64,000 nt of DNA from Polynucleobacter necessarius. GTDB lineage: Bacteria; Pseudomonadota; Gammaproteobacteria; Burkholderiales; Burkholderiaceae. The notes under the pieces are model-generated. The model made no database searches. It was not told the DNA's origin and was given only the letters and a program-made list of their open reading frames with translations. Location: NCBI RefSeq assembly GCF_900095185.1, contig NZ_LT606948.1:1276508-1340507 (forward strand), in the 5' to 3' direction. Both the position numbers and the translations under genes were made by a program. Every line of letters starts with the position of its first letter. Position 1 is the stretch's first letter. Shown one piece after another: positions 49,615-58,802 of this stretch.

Positions 49615-50220
49615 ATGAATTTATCTAAAGTATTCCTTTGCTCATGCTTGGTTTTCCCAGCGCTGACTGCATGGGCTGTCGATGTTCTTGAATTCAACTG
49701 CAAGCGAGTGGAGAGAAATTTCCCAGAGGAGTATGAAATGAAAATGATGCTCGCTTCGAGAAGTCAAAAAGCCAAGATATTTCTAGATGGGCGTGATTTA
49801 GATCAGTCGGATGCGTTTGGTACCCAAGTGGTTCAAAACATCACTTTGTCTCGCCCCAATATTTTGGTTTCGATAGAGGCCAAGTGTGCACCAGAAGAGT
49901 TGATGGGAGTCTCATATCCTGTTGATAGTGTAATGACTAACATTATGCTTGACCCGGTAACTGGCAAGTTAAAAAAGCCGAAAAAATACAAAGCGGCATC
50001 TTGGGTGCAACAATTGGAAACGGCACCCACACTAGTGAAGAGACTTACCTTCTTGCGAAAGCGCCCTACAAGGTTAGGTAAGTGGCTTAGACAAGCGCTT
50101 CCACAAAGCCTGAGTTTGGTTCGGTTACAAAGCCCAATTTGGTTAGGCCAGCGTGACATGAGGCGGCTAAAACCTGAGCGACATACTCATATTTCACAGA
50201 CTTATCAGCGCGCAAATTGA
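49615..50220 (+). CDS. secreted hypothetical protein, probable 3' frameshift
   Basis: Residues 1-22 form a signal peptide (VFPALTAWAV). The mature part (LEFNCKRVERNFPEEYEMKM, GTQVVQNITLSRPNILVSIE, PVDSVMTNIMLDPVTGKLKK) looks like a real conserved periplasmic protein of unknown function. From about residue 140 the frame overlaps the opposing exbD remnant. The +1 frame there reads EETYLLAKAPYKVR and stops at 50081, just before the exbD stop. I therefore suspect a frameshift near 50035 and a true end near 50081. Confidence 0.6.
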   Translation: MNLSKVFLCSCLVFPALTAWAVDVLEFNCKRVERNFPEEYEMKMMLASRSQKAKIFLDGRDLDQSDAFGTQVVQNITLSRPNILVSIEAKCAPEELMGVSYPVDSVMTNIMLDPVTGKLKKPKKYKAASWVQQLETAPTLVKRLTFLRKRPTRLGKWLRQALPQSLSLVRLQSPIWLGQRDMRRLKPERHTHISQTYQRAN

Positions 50221-50484
50221 TTTCTGGCTGGGGATCCTTTTTTGAGATCTTTACTGCATAGCCATCAAATGTTTTTAAGTCAATTGGAGTGCTATTTCAA
50301 AATATTTGGCCATTAGCATCAATTGATAGCTGAATGGATTCTGGTTTTACTTCATTTCCTGAAGTACGGGTAAGGTGATGATAAAAATAATTAAGAGTAC
50401 TAACATGACATCAACCATGGGTGTCATGTTAATTTCCGATATGATGCTGTCGTCTTTTTGGTCGTTTTGCATATGAAAAGACAT
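50088..50484 (-). pseudogene. exbD: biopolymer transport protein ExbD, disrupted
   Basis: The start MSFHMQNDQKDDSIISEIN and NMTPMVDVMLVLLIIFIITL form the ExbD membrane segment with its conserved Asp. A frameshift near 50360 follows, then SIQLSIDANGQIF-stop-NSTPIDL, a nonsense codon where tryptophan is likely, and the C-terminal INLRADKSVKYEYVAQVL ending at 50088. It is the last gene of tonB-exbB-exbD. ExbD couples proton flow to TonB. Confidence 0.92.
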
Positions 50485-50486
50485 CA

Positions 50487-50955
50487 CTATTCCCCAGAGT
50501 TCACACGGGCACCAGTTATAAAGTAGGCCAACAGATCATTGCCAAAGCAATTTAAATCCGCGATGAAGAGTTTATTCGCATGATTGAGGACATTCAATCT
50601 CAGTGCCTCACCAATGGGGCCAGCAACTTGATCTTATCTGTGCGCTTTCAGAACTGCTAATGGCAATCAGGGCGTGGTAGATACCCCAAAAGGTACCCAA
50701 CAAGCCGATGAACAGTGAGATTGCTCCTGTATGAGAATACGGATTGATGGAGTGATTACTAAACGACTGCATCCCTTGATCAAATGAGGGAGCGCGCCAG
50801 AAGTGTGCAAGCTTGGGTGGCAGTTTGCGTAGGTTGCGCAAGTCCTATAGTCGAGTGAGCAAGTTACCCAAGTAATAATAGAGCAGAGTAATAGAACGAT
50901 TGCCACAAAGCGTGTAACAACATCGCCTTCAAGCCAGAGATTAGCTATGTCACAT
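50487..50955 (-). pseudogene. exbB: biopolymer transport protein ExbB, disrupted
   Basis: Fragments read NLWLEGDVVTRFVAIVLLLC (first membrane helix), NPYSHTGAISLFIGLLGTFW and GIYHALIAISSSE, then a frameshifted C-terminus AGPIGEALRLNVLNHANKLF. These are MotA/TolQ/ExbB features. At least two frameshifts, and the start codon appears lost (ATG is followed at once by TGA). The stop lies 2 bp before the exbD start. Confidence 0.88.
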
Positions 50956-51029
50956 GGTGTATATAAATTGATTTTTAAGATTAAATTTGATTAAAAGATT
51001 AGTGGAAACTTTTTGGGGTGAACCATGCC

Positions 51030-51503
51030 CTAAAAAGGTTTAAAGCGATAACGTTTACCAATTTCTGTTGCCGCACGATCCAATCTTGGAAAAGAGCTTG
51101 ATTGCAGTAATGCAACATCTTCTACGCTTCCGCTTGCATCAATAATGAGGCGAACAACCACTGCACCTTGCTCTCCAGAGCGTTTTGAAAACGAAAGGTA
51201 ATCAGCATCGGCGTCGGGTTGATAGAAAATGGCTAGTTTACCAATGTCAGTTTGAATAGGGGTGCCGCTGGCACCCCTGCTGGTTGCGGGGGCTACTGTA
51301 GCAGCCGGAGGCGGATTTTCAAACTTGGTCTGGGGCTGGTTTTGCTGGGGAGCTTGCTGACCCTGAGTAGGGCTTGACTGTTCAGCCAACTTTTCTTTCG
51401 GCTTTTCTTGTACCGACTTCTTCTCCTCCTTGGGTTTTGGAGGAGGGGTGGTGGGTGTCTGCTGGCTCTTATTAACTGACTCAGGACTAACTAAATTAGT
51501 CAT
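51030..51503 (-). pseudogene. tonB: TonB-like energy transducer, both ends damaged
   Basis: The 157-residue frame has a Pro/Lys/Gln-rich periplasmic spacer and the C-terminal domain (SFSKRSGEQGAVVVRLIIDA, RLDRAATEIGKRYRFKPF). It lacks any N-terminal membrane anchor; the frame begins directly at the ATG overlapping the murI stop. A T run of five (A5 at 51032-51036) ends it at TAG. With one more T the frame would continue to KVSTNLLIKFNLKN, the last strand of TonB. It cannot span the membrane as is. Confidence 0.8.
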
Positions 51504-52306
51504 GACACGTCACTCAGAATACGCGCATGCGTTGGGTGCAAAGTCAGGTCGACAGACATTAAATTGTTTGCCAGTGATAGCAAGGAGGATTCATCTTTAC
51601 TGCTGACGAAGGTAACGGTTCCATATGTGACTGTGTTGCTTTTGAGCTCTAGAGTATCTAGCTGTCTTTTAAGTTGCTTTACTACTGCATCACTTGTATC
51701 AATTAAGGTTATCGATTCACCTAGTAACTTGCGAATGGCTTTTCTTAAAAAAGGGTAGTGAGTGCAACCGAGTACTAGAGTGTCGGCACCGGCGTCTTGA
51801 ATGGGCTCTAGGTGTTTGGCTAATAATTCCAAGGATTCTTCACTATCAGCCTTACCAGATTCAATCAAGAGAACAAGTCCCGCACCAGATTGTTCGATGA
51901 ACTGACAATCCCTAGGTAGGGTTGCTAAAAGGGCGTTAAATTTATCGCTCTTGAGAGTTGCCTCGGTAGCAAGTACGCCCACAATATGATTTTGTGATTG
52001 CATGGCAGCAGGCTTGATGCCAGGTTCAACGCCGATGATAGGAATTGATAATGTTGCTCGGATTTGTTTTATAGCTTCGGCAGTGGCTGTATTGCAAGCC
52101 ACAACTATTGCATCACATCCTTTGCTGGCTAGAAACTTGCATAAGGAGAGGCTGCGCGAAGCTATCCAGTCGCTCGATTTTTCACCATAAGGCGCATTTG
52201 CTGAGTCGGCTAAATAGATATAATCATCTTGGGGAAGCTGGCGCAGAGCCTCATCCAAAATGGATAAGCCTCCAACGCCAGAATCGAATACCCCAACAAG
52301 TGCCAA
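51500..52306 (-). CDS. murI: glutamate racemase
   Basis: It supplies D-glutamate for peptidoglycan. The 268 residues are complete. FDSGVGGLSILDEALRQLP is near 8, the first catalytic cysteine lies in IVVACNTATAEAIK near 70 and the second in LVLGCTHYPFLRKAI near 180. Its stop overlaps the tonB-like start by 2-3 bases (ATGA), and fumarase lies 34 bp upstream, so fum-murI-tonB-exbB-exbD was one operon whose last three members are dead. Confidence 0.96.
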   Translation of the reverse strand: MALVGVFDSGVGGLSILDEALRQLPQDDYIYLADSANAPYGEKSSDWIASRSLSLCKFLASKGCDAIVVACNTATAEAIKQIRATLSIPIIGVEPGIKPAAMQSQNHIVGVLATEATLKSDKFNALLATLPRDCQFIEQSGAGLVLLIESGKADSEESLELLAKHLEPIQDAGADTLVLGCTHYPFLRKAIRKLLGESITLIDTSDAVVKQLKRQLDTLELKSNTVTYGTVTFVSSKDESSLLSLANNLMSVDLTLHPTHARILSDVS

Positions 52307-52340
52307 TGTTGACTGCGCTTACTCAGTTGTCACTGAACGC

Positions 52341-53864
52341 TTAAGCAATCTTGACTGGAATGCCGGCAATCTTCGCCTGCCAATCACGCGGTCCTTCGTG
52401 ATGTATGGAAATGCCTTCAGAATTCACTGCAACAGTCACTGGCATATCTTTGACATCAAATTCATAGATGGCTTCCATGCCTAGGCCAGCGAAGCCAACG
52501 ACTTTAGAAGTTTGAATCGCCTTGGATACCAAGTAAGCAGCGCCACCAACAGCCATTAAATATGCAGATTTATGTTTCTTGATCGCTTCAATAGCCTCAG
52601 GCCCACGTTCTGCTTTACCAATCATGGAGATCAAACCAGTCTTAGATAGCATCATTTCGGTGAATTTATCCATGCGGGTGGAGGTTGTAGGGCCTGCTGA
52701 GCCAACCACTTCATCGCGCACTGGATCGACGGGGCCTACATAATAAATGACCCGGTTCTTAAAGCTAACCGGCAATGCCTCGCCCTTAGCAAGCATATCC
52801 TGAATCCGTTTGTGGGCAGCATCGCGTCCGGTCAAGATCTTGCCGTTCAGCAGCAAAGTCTCGCCTGGTTTCCAGCTAGCCACTTCATCGGCGGTCAAGG
52901 TATCTAAATTAACACGTTTGGATTTTTGCACATCAGGCGTCCAAGTGACTGCTGGCCAATCAGATAGAGATGGGGTCTCTAATTTTGCGGGGCCGTCGCC
53001 ATGCAGGTGAAAGTGTACGTGTCGTGTAGTCGCACAGTTTGGAATCATCGCAACTGGCAACGATGCGGCATGTGTGGGGTATTCCATAATTTTGATGTCA
53101 AGCACGGTTGCTAAACCACCAAGGCCTTGAGCACCAATACCCAGTTTATTGACTTTGTCATAGATCTCTAAGCGCAATTCTTCTGCGCGAGTCGTTGCGC
53201 CGCGTGCAATCAATTCTTGAATATCCACAGGACCCATTAAGGCTGTTTTTGCCATGAGCATGGCTTTTTCTGGTGTGCCGCCAATGCCAATACCAAGAAT
53301 GCCAGGCGGGCACCAGCCAGCACCCATGGTGGGAACGGTTTTGAGAACCCAGCTAACAATTGAGTCGGAAGGGTTCAGCATGACCATCTTGGCTTTATTT
53401 TCTGAGCCGCCACCTTTAGCAGCGCAAATGACTTCAACGTCATCGCCAGGCACGATTTCATAATGAATCACAGCAGGGGTGTTGTCTCCCGTATTGTTTC
53501 GTTTACCTGCGGGATCAGCTAAGACCGATGCGCGCAACATATTATCAGGATTAAGGTAGGCGCGTCGCACACCTTCGTTGACCATATCGGTTACGCTCAT
53601 GGTGGCGTCTGGCCACTGCACATTCATACCAATCTTCAGAAAAACTACGGCAATGCCGGTGTCTTGGCAAAGGGGGCGGTGGCCTTCCGCGCACATGCGA
53701 CTGTTGGTCAAAATTTGGGCAATTGCATCTTTAGCTCCGCGCCCTTGTTCGAGCTCATAAGCCTTACCCATCGCGGTAATGAAGTCCTTGGGATGATAGT
53801 AGGAGATGAACTGAAATGCATCTGCAACGCTTTGAATGAGGTCGTTTTGTTTAATCTTGGTCAT
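52341..53864 (-). CDS. fumarate hydratase, class I (iron-sulfur)
   Basis: It converts fumarate to malate in the TCA cycle using a [4Fe-4S] cluster. The 507 residues are full length. Cluster-region cysteines are seen in EGHRPLCQDTGIAVVFL near 60, GAGWCPPGILGIGIGG near 190 and MIPNCATTRHVHFHLHG near 278. The C-terminal beta domain begins near 320 and includes VGSAGPTTSTRMDKFTEMML. The oxygen-labile class I enzyme is retained. The gene is intact and starts an operon with murI. Confidence 0.95.
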   Translation of the reverse strand: MTKIKQNDLIQSVADAFQFISYYHPKDFITAMGKAYELEQGRGAKDAIAQILTNSRMCAEGHRPLCQDTGIAVVFLKIGMNVQWPDATMSVTDMVNEGVRRAYLNPDNMLRASVLADPAGKRNNTGDNTPAVIHYEIVPGDDVEVICAAKGGGSENKAKMVMLNPSDSIVSWVLKTVPTMGAGWCPPGILGIGIGGTPEKAMLMAKTALMGPVDIQELIARGATTRAEELRLEIYDKVNKLGIGAQGLGGLATVLDIKIMEYPTHAASLPVAMIPNCATTRHVHFHLHGDGPAKLETPSLSDWPAVTWTPDVQKSKRVNLDTLTADEVASWKPGETLLLNGKILTGRDAAHKRIQDMLAKGEALPVSFKNRVIYYVGPVDPVRDEVVGSAGPTTSTRMDKFTEMMLSKTGLISMIGKAERGPEAIEAIKKHKSAYLMAVGGAAYLVSKAIQTSKVVGFAGLGMEAIYEFDVKDMPVTVAVNSEGISIHHEGPRDWQAKIAGIPVKIA

Positions 53865-53995
53865 GGTTTTAGGCTTATTTCCACATTATTAGTAAGGTTT
53901 GCCCCATTTTAAGGGTTTGCCATAGAGCAAATTACAAGTGTTTTCACTTATCTTCTAAGGTCTTGAAAAACAAGAAAACCCCGTATTTAACCCAT

Positions 53996-55656
53996 CTGCA
54001 ACTTTGTTAAGGGTGCGGCCATTCCAGGCATGGAAGCCTACAAGCAGCTTTGTGCTGAAGCAGAAAAAGATTACGACGGTTTTTGGGGTCGCCTTGCTAA
54101 AAAAATATCTACTGGAAAAAGCCTTTTACGAAGGTTTTAGATGAATCTCAGGTGCCTTTCTATTGATGGTACGGGTTACTAAGGTAGCTTACAAAGCTGC
54201 TGATGGTCAATTCCGTGGCGGTAAAGCATTGCCCCTTTAAGCTATTTGTGACGAAGCACTTTCCACCGGTGAATGTCCTAAGGTGCAATATGTGATCGTA
54301 AGTAAGCGCACTGGCACTGATGTCACTATGCAAGCAGGTCGTGATGTTTGGATGCAAGAGATCGTAGCGAATGAATCCACGACTTGTGAGCCAGAGTGGG
54401 TTAGCGCTGAGTATCCTTTATTTATTCTCTATACCTCAGGATCTACTGGTAAGCCTAAGGGTGTACAGCACTCTACTAGTGGCTATCGCTTGTGGGCAAG
54501 TCTCACAATGAAGTGGACTTTTGATATCAAACCAAATGATGTTTTCTGGTGTACTGCCGACATTGGTTGCGTAACAGGCCACTATTACATTACTTATGGC
54601 CCACTTGCAGTTGGCGCCACTGAGATCGTATTTGAAGGTCTACCAACAGATTCAAATTCTGGTCGTTGCTGGGACATAATCCAGAAACACAAAGCATCTA
54701 TTTTCTATACCGTACCAACAGCGATTCGCTCCTTGATCAAGGCATCTCGTAACGACCAAGCGGTGCATCCAAAGAGCTTCGATTTATCTTCACTCCGTCT
54801 CTTGGATTCTGTGGGTGAGCCGATTAACCCAGAAGCATGGATGTGGTACTACGAGAATGTAGGTGGCTCACATTACCCAATCGCAGATACTTTCTGGCAA
54901 ACCGAAACTGGTGGTCATATGATTTCACCATTACCTGGTGCAACTCCTATGGTTCCAGGTTCATGCACATTGCCATTGCCAGGTATTCAGGCGGCTATTG
55001 TGGATGAAGCAGGTGCCGATGTGCCTAATAGTCAAGGTGACATCTTGGGTGTGAAACGTCCATGGCCTTCAATGATGTGCACAATTTGGGGTGATCCTGA
55101 TCGTTTTGTAAAGTCTGACTTCCCAGAAACATTAGGAGGCACTCTTTACCTTGCTGGTGATGTCGCAATCCGTAATAAGGATCATGGCTACTTCACCATT
55201 ACCGGCCGTATTGACGATGTCTTGAACGTTTCCGGTCACCGCATTGGAACCATGGAAATCGAATCTTGTTTAGTCGCTAAACCATTGGTTGCTGAGGCAG
55301 CGGTGGTTGGCCGTCCAGATGAATTAACTGGTCAGGCAATTTGTGTATTCGTAGTGCTTAAATGTGGTCGCCCAACTGGTGATGAGGCTAAAAAGCTTGC
55401 TACCGAATTACGCAACTGGATTGGTAAAGAAATCGGTCCGATTGCTAAACCGAAGGACGTCCGCTTTGGTGATAATTTACCGAAGACCCGCTCTGGCAAG
55501 ATTATGCGTCGCTTGTTACGTGTGATTGCTAAAGGTGAAGAGGTTTACTCAAGACACTTCAACCTTGGAAAACTCACACATCTTGGAGCAGCTGAAAGAG
55601 TCTCTCTAAGCGTATTTACTTGGATTTGGGGTAAAGCCCTTTCGGTACTCGTATAA
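53996..55656 (+). pseudogene. acs: acetyl-CoA synthetase, N-terminally decayed and 3' frameshifted
   Basis: An early piece reads AAIPGMEAYKQLCAEAEKDY, then frameshifts and a large deletion remove most of the first 200 residues. From 54283 a long open frame carries the AMP-forming core: [48 protein letters not shown] and [18 protein letters not shown] with the acetylatable lysine motif TRSGKIMRR. The last residues are shifted; one frame over reads [20 protein letters not shown]. It is inactive because the N-terminal CoA/adenylate region is gone. Confidence 0.93.
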
Positions 55657-55669
55657 TTGACGACTGTTC

Positions 55670-55760
55670 GGAAGGGTGGATGAGCGGTTTAAGTCATACG
55701 TCTGGAAAGCGTGCGTAGGTTAATAGCCTACCGCGGGTTCGAATCCCGCCCCTTCCGCCA
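55670..55760 (+). tRNA. tRNA-Ser(GGA)
   Basis: Acceptor arm GGAAGGG pairs with CCCTTCC, the anticodon loop CTGGAAA gives GGA, the variable arm is long as in serine tRNAs, the T loop TTCGAAT is normal and CCA is encoded. A terminator follows at 55771. Confidence 0.95.
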
Positions 55761-55770
55761 AGTATCAGTA

Positions 55771-55792
55771 AAACCACCTGCGGGTGGTTGTT
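55771..55792 (+). terminator. rho-independent terminator after tRNA-Ser
   Basis: AACCACC (55772-55778) pairs with GGTGGTT (55783-55789) and is followed by GTTTC and TTTT. It is 11 bp after the tRNA 3' end. Confidence 0.75.
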
Positions 55793-55863
55793 TCTTTTGC
55801 ACATCCCGTAATATCTAGTATGTTGCGTATGAAAAATAAAATGAATTCAATTCTGGGGAAATC

Positions 55864-56169
55864 ATGATCTTTGCACTGTTATTAATGGACCGCCCAGGTA
55901 CGGCAGACTTACGTATCCAGGTTCGCCCTGAGCACCGCGCTTATTTGGTAAAAATGGCTGATCGCATGGCTTTTGCAGGACCCTTAACATCAGAAGATGG
56001 CAAAACAACATTGGGTAGCTTAATTGCAATTGACTTCCCGAGTAGGGCGGATGTCGATGCTTGGTTAAAAGATGAGCCGTACACCAAAGCAGGAGTTTAT
56101 GAGAAGCCCGTTATTCATGTATTTAATAATCTGTGGCAGCAAAAAGTGGGATTCCCGCCTGCTCAGTAG
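55864..56169 (+). CDS. YciI family protein
   Basis: A 101-residue protein of the YciI-like (DGPF/ferredoxin-like) family: MIFALLLMDRPGTADLRIQV, RPEHRAYLVKMADRMAFAGP and IDFPSRADVDAWLKDEPY, with the conserved His and Asp. It is proposed in the family to act as a small dimeric enzyme or binding protein, with no firm function. The gene is intact and monocistronic, between tRNA-Ser and a DUF748 remnant. Confidence 0.9.
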   Translation: MIFALLLMDRPGTADLRIQVRPEHRAYLVKMADRMAFAGPLTSEDGKTTLGSLIAIDFPSRADVDAWLKDEPYTKAGVYEKPVIHVFNNLWQQKVGFPPAQ

Positions 56170-56221
56170 TAAACACTTAGCCTCATATCTTTGCTCAAAC
56201 TAAGTTTTCTAAATTTATGCA

Positions 56222-56727
56222 ATGACATTCATTCAGTTGCCGCGATTATTGATCTGGCCCATACGGATTGGGATAGTACGGTGCTCTTGTATTGCACTCT
56301 TTTGGATTAGAGCCCACCTTTTTGTTCTTGGCTTTGTGAAGCAGTCTGCTGCTGAATTTAGTGGAAAAATTGGATATAACTTTAGCTACCAAGATCTCAG
56401 TATTTCCCCTTTACGCCTCAGGGTTGGGGCTGGATCAGCTTCGTTTAGCAAAAGCGGGCGGCCTTAAATTACTAGAATTCCAGAAGCTGATGATGGGTGA
56501 GCTTGGATTTGATGAGGTTTTGCTAGTTCAACCAACTATTCTTGTTGAAAAGAAGTTATCCAAGGCAAGAATTTATTGCAGCAGTAGAGAAAACCCTTCC
56601 CCCATCTGATTCTGCAGATTCAAGCAAGCCTCTCAAAATTTCGGTTGATGCGTTGACAGTAAGCGCAGCATCTCTATGTTTAATTGACGAGTCAACTCAG
56701 TTAAAAGAAGAATTGAAACCATTATAA
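56222..56727 (+). pseudogene. DUF748/AsmA-like protein, truncated and frameshifted
   Basis: An N-terminal hydrophobic helix (IALFWIRAHLFVLGFVKQSA) is followed by FSGKIGYNFSYQDLSISPLR, a start typical of DUF748/AsmA-like envelope proteins. A frameshift near 56410 continues in LRLAKAGGLKLLEFQKLMMG. Another near 56560 gives FIAAVEKTLPPSDSADSSKP. About 170 residues remain of a family that usually exceeds 350. Confidence 0.6.
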
Positions 56728-56759
56728 GAATGGTTTAGTGACTGGCGCGCGTGGACAAT

Positions 56760-58140
56760 GTGATTTAAATCTCGGAAGTTCACCAGTATCCCGTACTCTT
56801 TGTTACAGAAGATAAGGTTTCAGTTGCTGTCAAAAATAAGCTGACTACGCATCCCATGGCCAAAGACGATGCTACTTTTGAGCCCGCATTATTTGCAGAG
56901 CAGGGTGTTTCACTGCAAGGTGAAACACAAACAGTTTCACCAGATTATGGTGGCTATGAGTTTTATCGTGCTCATAGGTGGTTAAAGGGGATTGTTGAGG
57001 GTAAGACGGATGCCGAGAGTGTTATCAAGGCAATGGAAAGTTCTGGTCTGTGTGGTCTGGGAGTGGCAGGATTCCCGGCAGGTCGTAAACGGCGTATTGT
57101 GAACGATCAAGTCGCCCCTAAATTAATGGCAGTCAATATTGATGAAGGTGAGCCGGGCACTTTTAAAGACCGCACTTATTTAGAGTGTGATCCTCATCGT
57201 TTTCTAGAGGGGCTTTTAATCGCAGCTAGCGTAGTTGGTATCGACGCTTGCTATATATCTATTTACGTGATGAATATCACGGCTGCCGCGAGTTGCTCGA
57301 GGCTGCATTGGCAAAACTTCAGGCAAATCCCCCATTTAAGTTGCCCACCGTTGAGTTACGTCGTGGTGCAGGAGCGTATATTTGCGGTGAAGAGTCTGCC
57401 ATGATTGAAAGTATCGAGGGTAAACGTGGTGAACCCCGTATGCGACCACCTTACATTGCGCAGGTTGGTTTATTTGGCAGGCCAACCCTAGAGCATAAGT
57501 TTCAGGCTTTGTGCTGGGTGCGCGATATCGTCCAGCGTGGACCAGAATGGTTTAGCTCATACGGTGGTCGCCATGATCGCAAAGGCTTGCGAAGCTTCAG
57601 TGTGAGTGGGCGCGTTAAAAATCCGGGTCTGAAATTGGCGCCAGCTGGAATCACAATTCAAGAGTTGATCGATGAGTACTGCGGCGGAATGCAAGACGGT
57701 CATCGCTTCTATGGCTATCTGCCTGGCGGAGCCTCCGGCGGAATTTTGCCTGCCACCATGAATGACATTCCACTTGATTTTGATACCTTACAGCCATAGG
57801 GTTGTTTTATTGGTTCGGTTGCAGTCATGGTTTTTAGTAACAAAGATAAAGCACGTGATATGGCTTGAAATGTGATGCATTTCTTTGACCATGAAAGCTG
57901 CGGTCAATGCACTCCTTGCCGAGTTGGTACAAGCAAGGCTGCTAAGTTCATGCAAGCCAAGGCTTGTATTGGAGATGTTGCTTTCTGATATGCCGGATGA
58001 AGGCTTTAAGTGGGGTGGTGATAACACAGTAGAAAAGCAAAAAAATCAACACGGTGAACTTCAGTACTTGGGCAGCGCGTATGGATGTCACTGTACGCCC
58101 TGAATTAAAAGCCTTGCGGATCAGGCTGCGATTCCGCGTT
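56760..58140 (+). pseudogene. NAD-dependent formate dehydrogenase beta subunit (FdsB/NuoF-like), disrupted
   Basis: It encodes most of a flavin/FeS diaphorase: GLGVAGFPAGRKRRIVNDQV, NIDEGEPGTFKDRTYLECDP (FMN and NADH site), ELRRGAGAYICGEESAMIES, GGMQDGHRFYGYLPGGASGG, and a [4Fe-4S] motif ESCGQCTPCRVGTSKAAKFM. A frameshift lies near 57265, a TAG near 57797, and stops recur after that. The N-terminal thioredoxin-like domain is missing. The final part (VTVRPELKALR) may belong to another subunit. It would have fed formate electrons to NAD+. Confidence 0.85.
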
Positions 58141-58160
58141 AATTGTATGGGCTGAAAAGT

Positions 58161-58188
58161 AAAAAGGCTCCTCCAGCGGGGCCTTTTT
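58161..58188 (+). terminator. rho-independent terminator
   Basis: AAAAAGGCTCC pairs with GGGGCCTTTTT around a 6-nt loop and the last arm ends in five T. It closes the formate dehydrogenase remnant. Confidence 0.8.
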
Positions 58189-58233
58189 GCATTTGTAACC
58201 TAGTTTTGTTTTGCCCTTTAGAATTATTACTCT

Positions 58234-58436
58234 ATGGCCAGTTCCAAACCCTCCCAAAACACTGTAAAACCTGAGCTCCCCGTTCTCATCATTGGCGCTG
58301 GCTTCGCAGGTTTCACTGTCGCTTTACACATGGCTAAATCTCAACCAGTGATATTGATGGCTAAACGTGGCTTGGGCGAAGCTGCGACTGCTTGGGCGCA
58401 GGGTGGAATTGTCGGGGTTGTTGATCAAGAGCATGA
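58234..58436 (+). pseudogene. nadB: L-aspartate oxidase, N-terminal fragment
   Basis: About 67 codons with the FAD-binding start LPVLIIGAGFAGFTVALHMA, then LMAKRGLGEAATAWAQGGIV, a NadB hallmark. The sequence breaks off at VGVVDQE and joins the tail of a TRAP transporter gene. About 470 residues including the catalytic centre are gone. NadB oxidises aspartate to iminoaspartate, the first step of de novo NAD synthesis. nadC and nadA just downstream are also broken. Confidence 0.9.
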
Positions 58437-58799
58437 ATGAAGTATCTGCCATTGTGGCTTGCAGAGTTTTTGGAGAGGATGTTCTTTTTGCTTCTGCCAT
58501 TTGTAGCATTTGCATATCCAACTATCAAGTCGATTCCTACTTACAGAACAAATGTAGCTAAGAAGCAAATTAATTCGATTTATAAAGAGCTTGATAAGTT
58601 TGAGCAAAACACTATTGAGACCTTTGATCAAAATCGCAGGGGAGAGTACATTGAGGTGATAAATGTGATGGAGCGATGGGTTCTTAAATCAAAAGCAGCC
58701 AAATTAGCCACTGCTGAATGTTACAGCTTGCGAAACAATATTGAATTTATCCGCAATGCTATAGAAAAGCAGGTTATTTATACAGGCAGGGAAAGTTAA
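58437..58799 (+). pseudogene. TAXI-type TRAP transporter receptor, C-terminal fragment
   Basis: A 120-residue open frame with a membrane helix (FFLLLPFVAFAYPTIKSIPT) and a helical tail (AKKQINSIYKELDKFEQNTI, FIRNAIEKQVIY). It matches the C-terminal extension of TAXI-family TRAP solute receptors. It has an ATG at its start only by chance, at the fusion with nadB. The solute-binding domain is deleted, so despite the open frame it is not a functional gene. Confidence 0.65.
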
Positions 58800-58802
58800 G
58801 TC

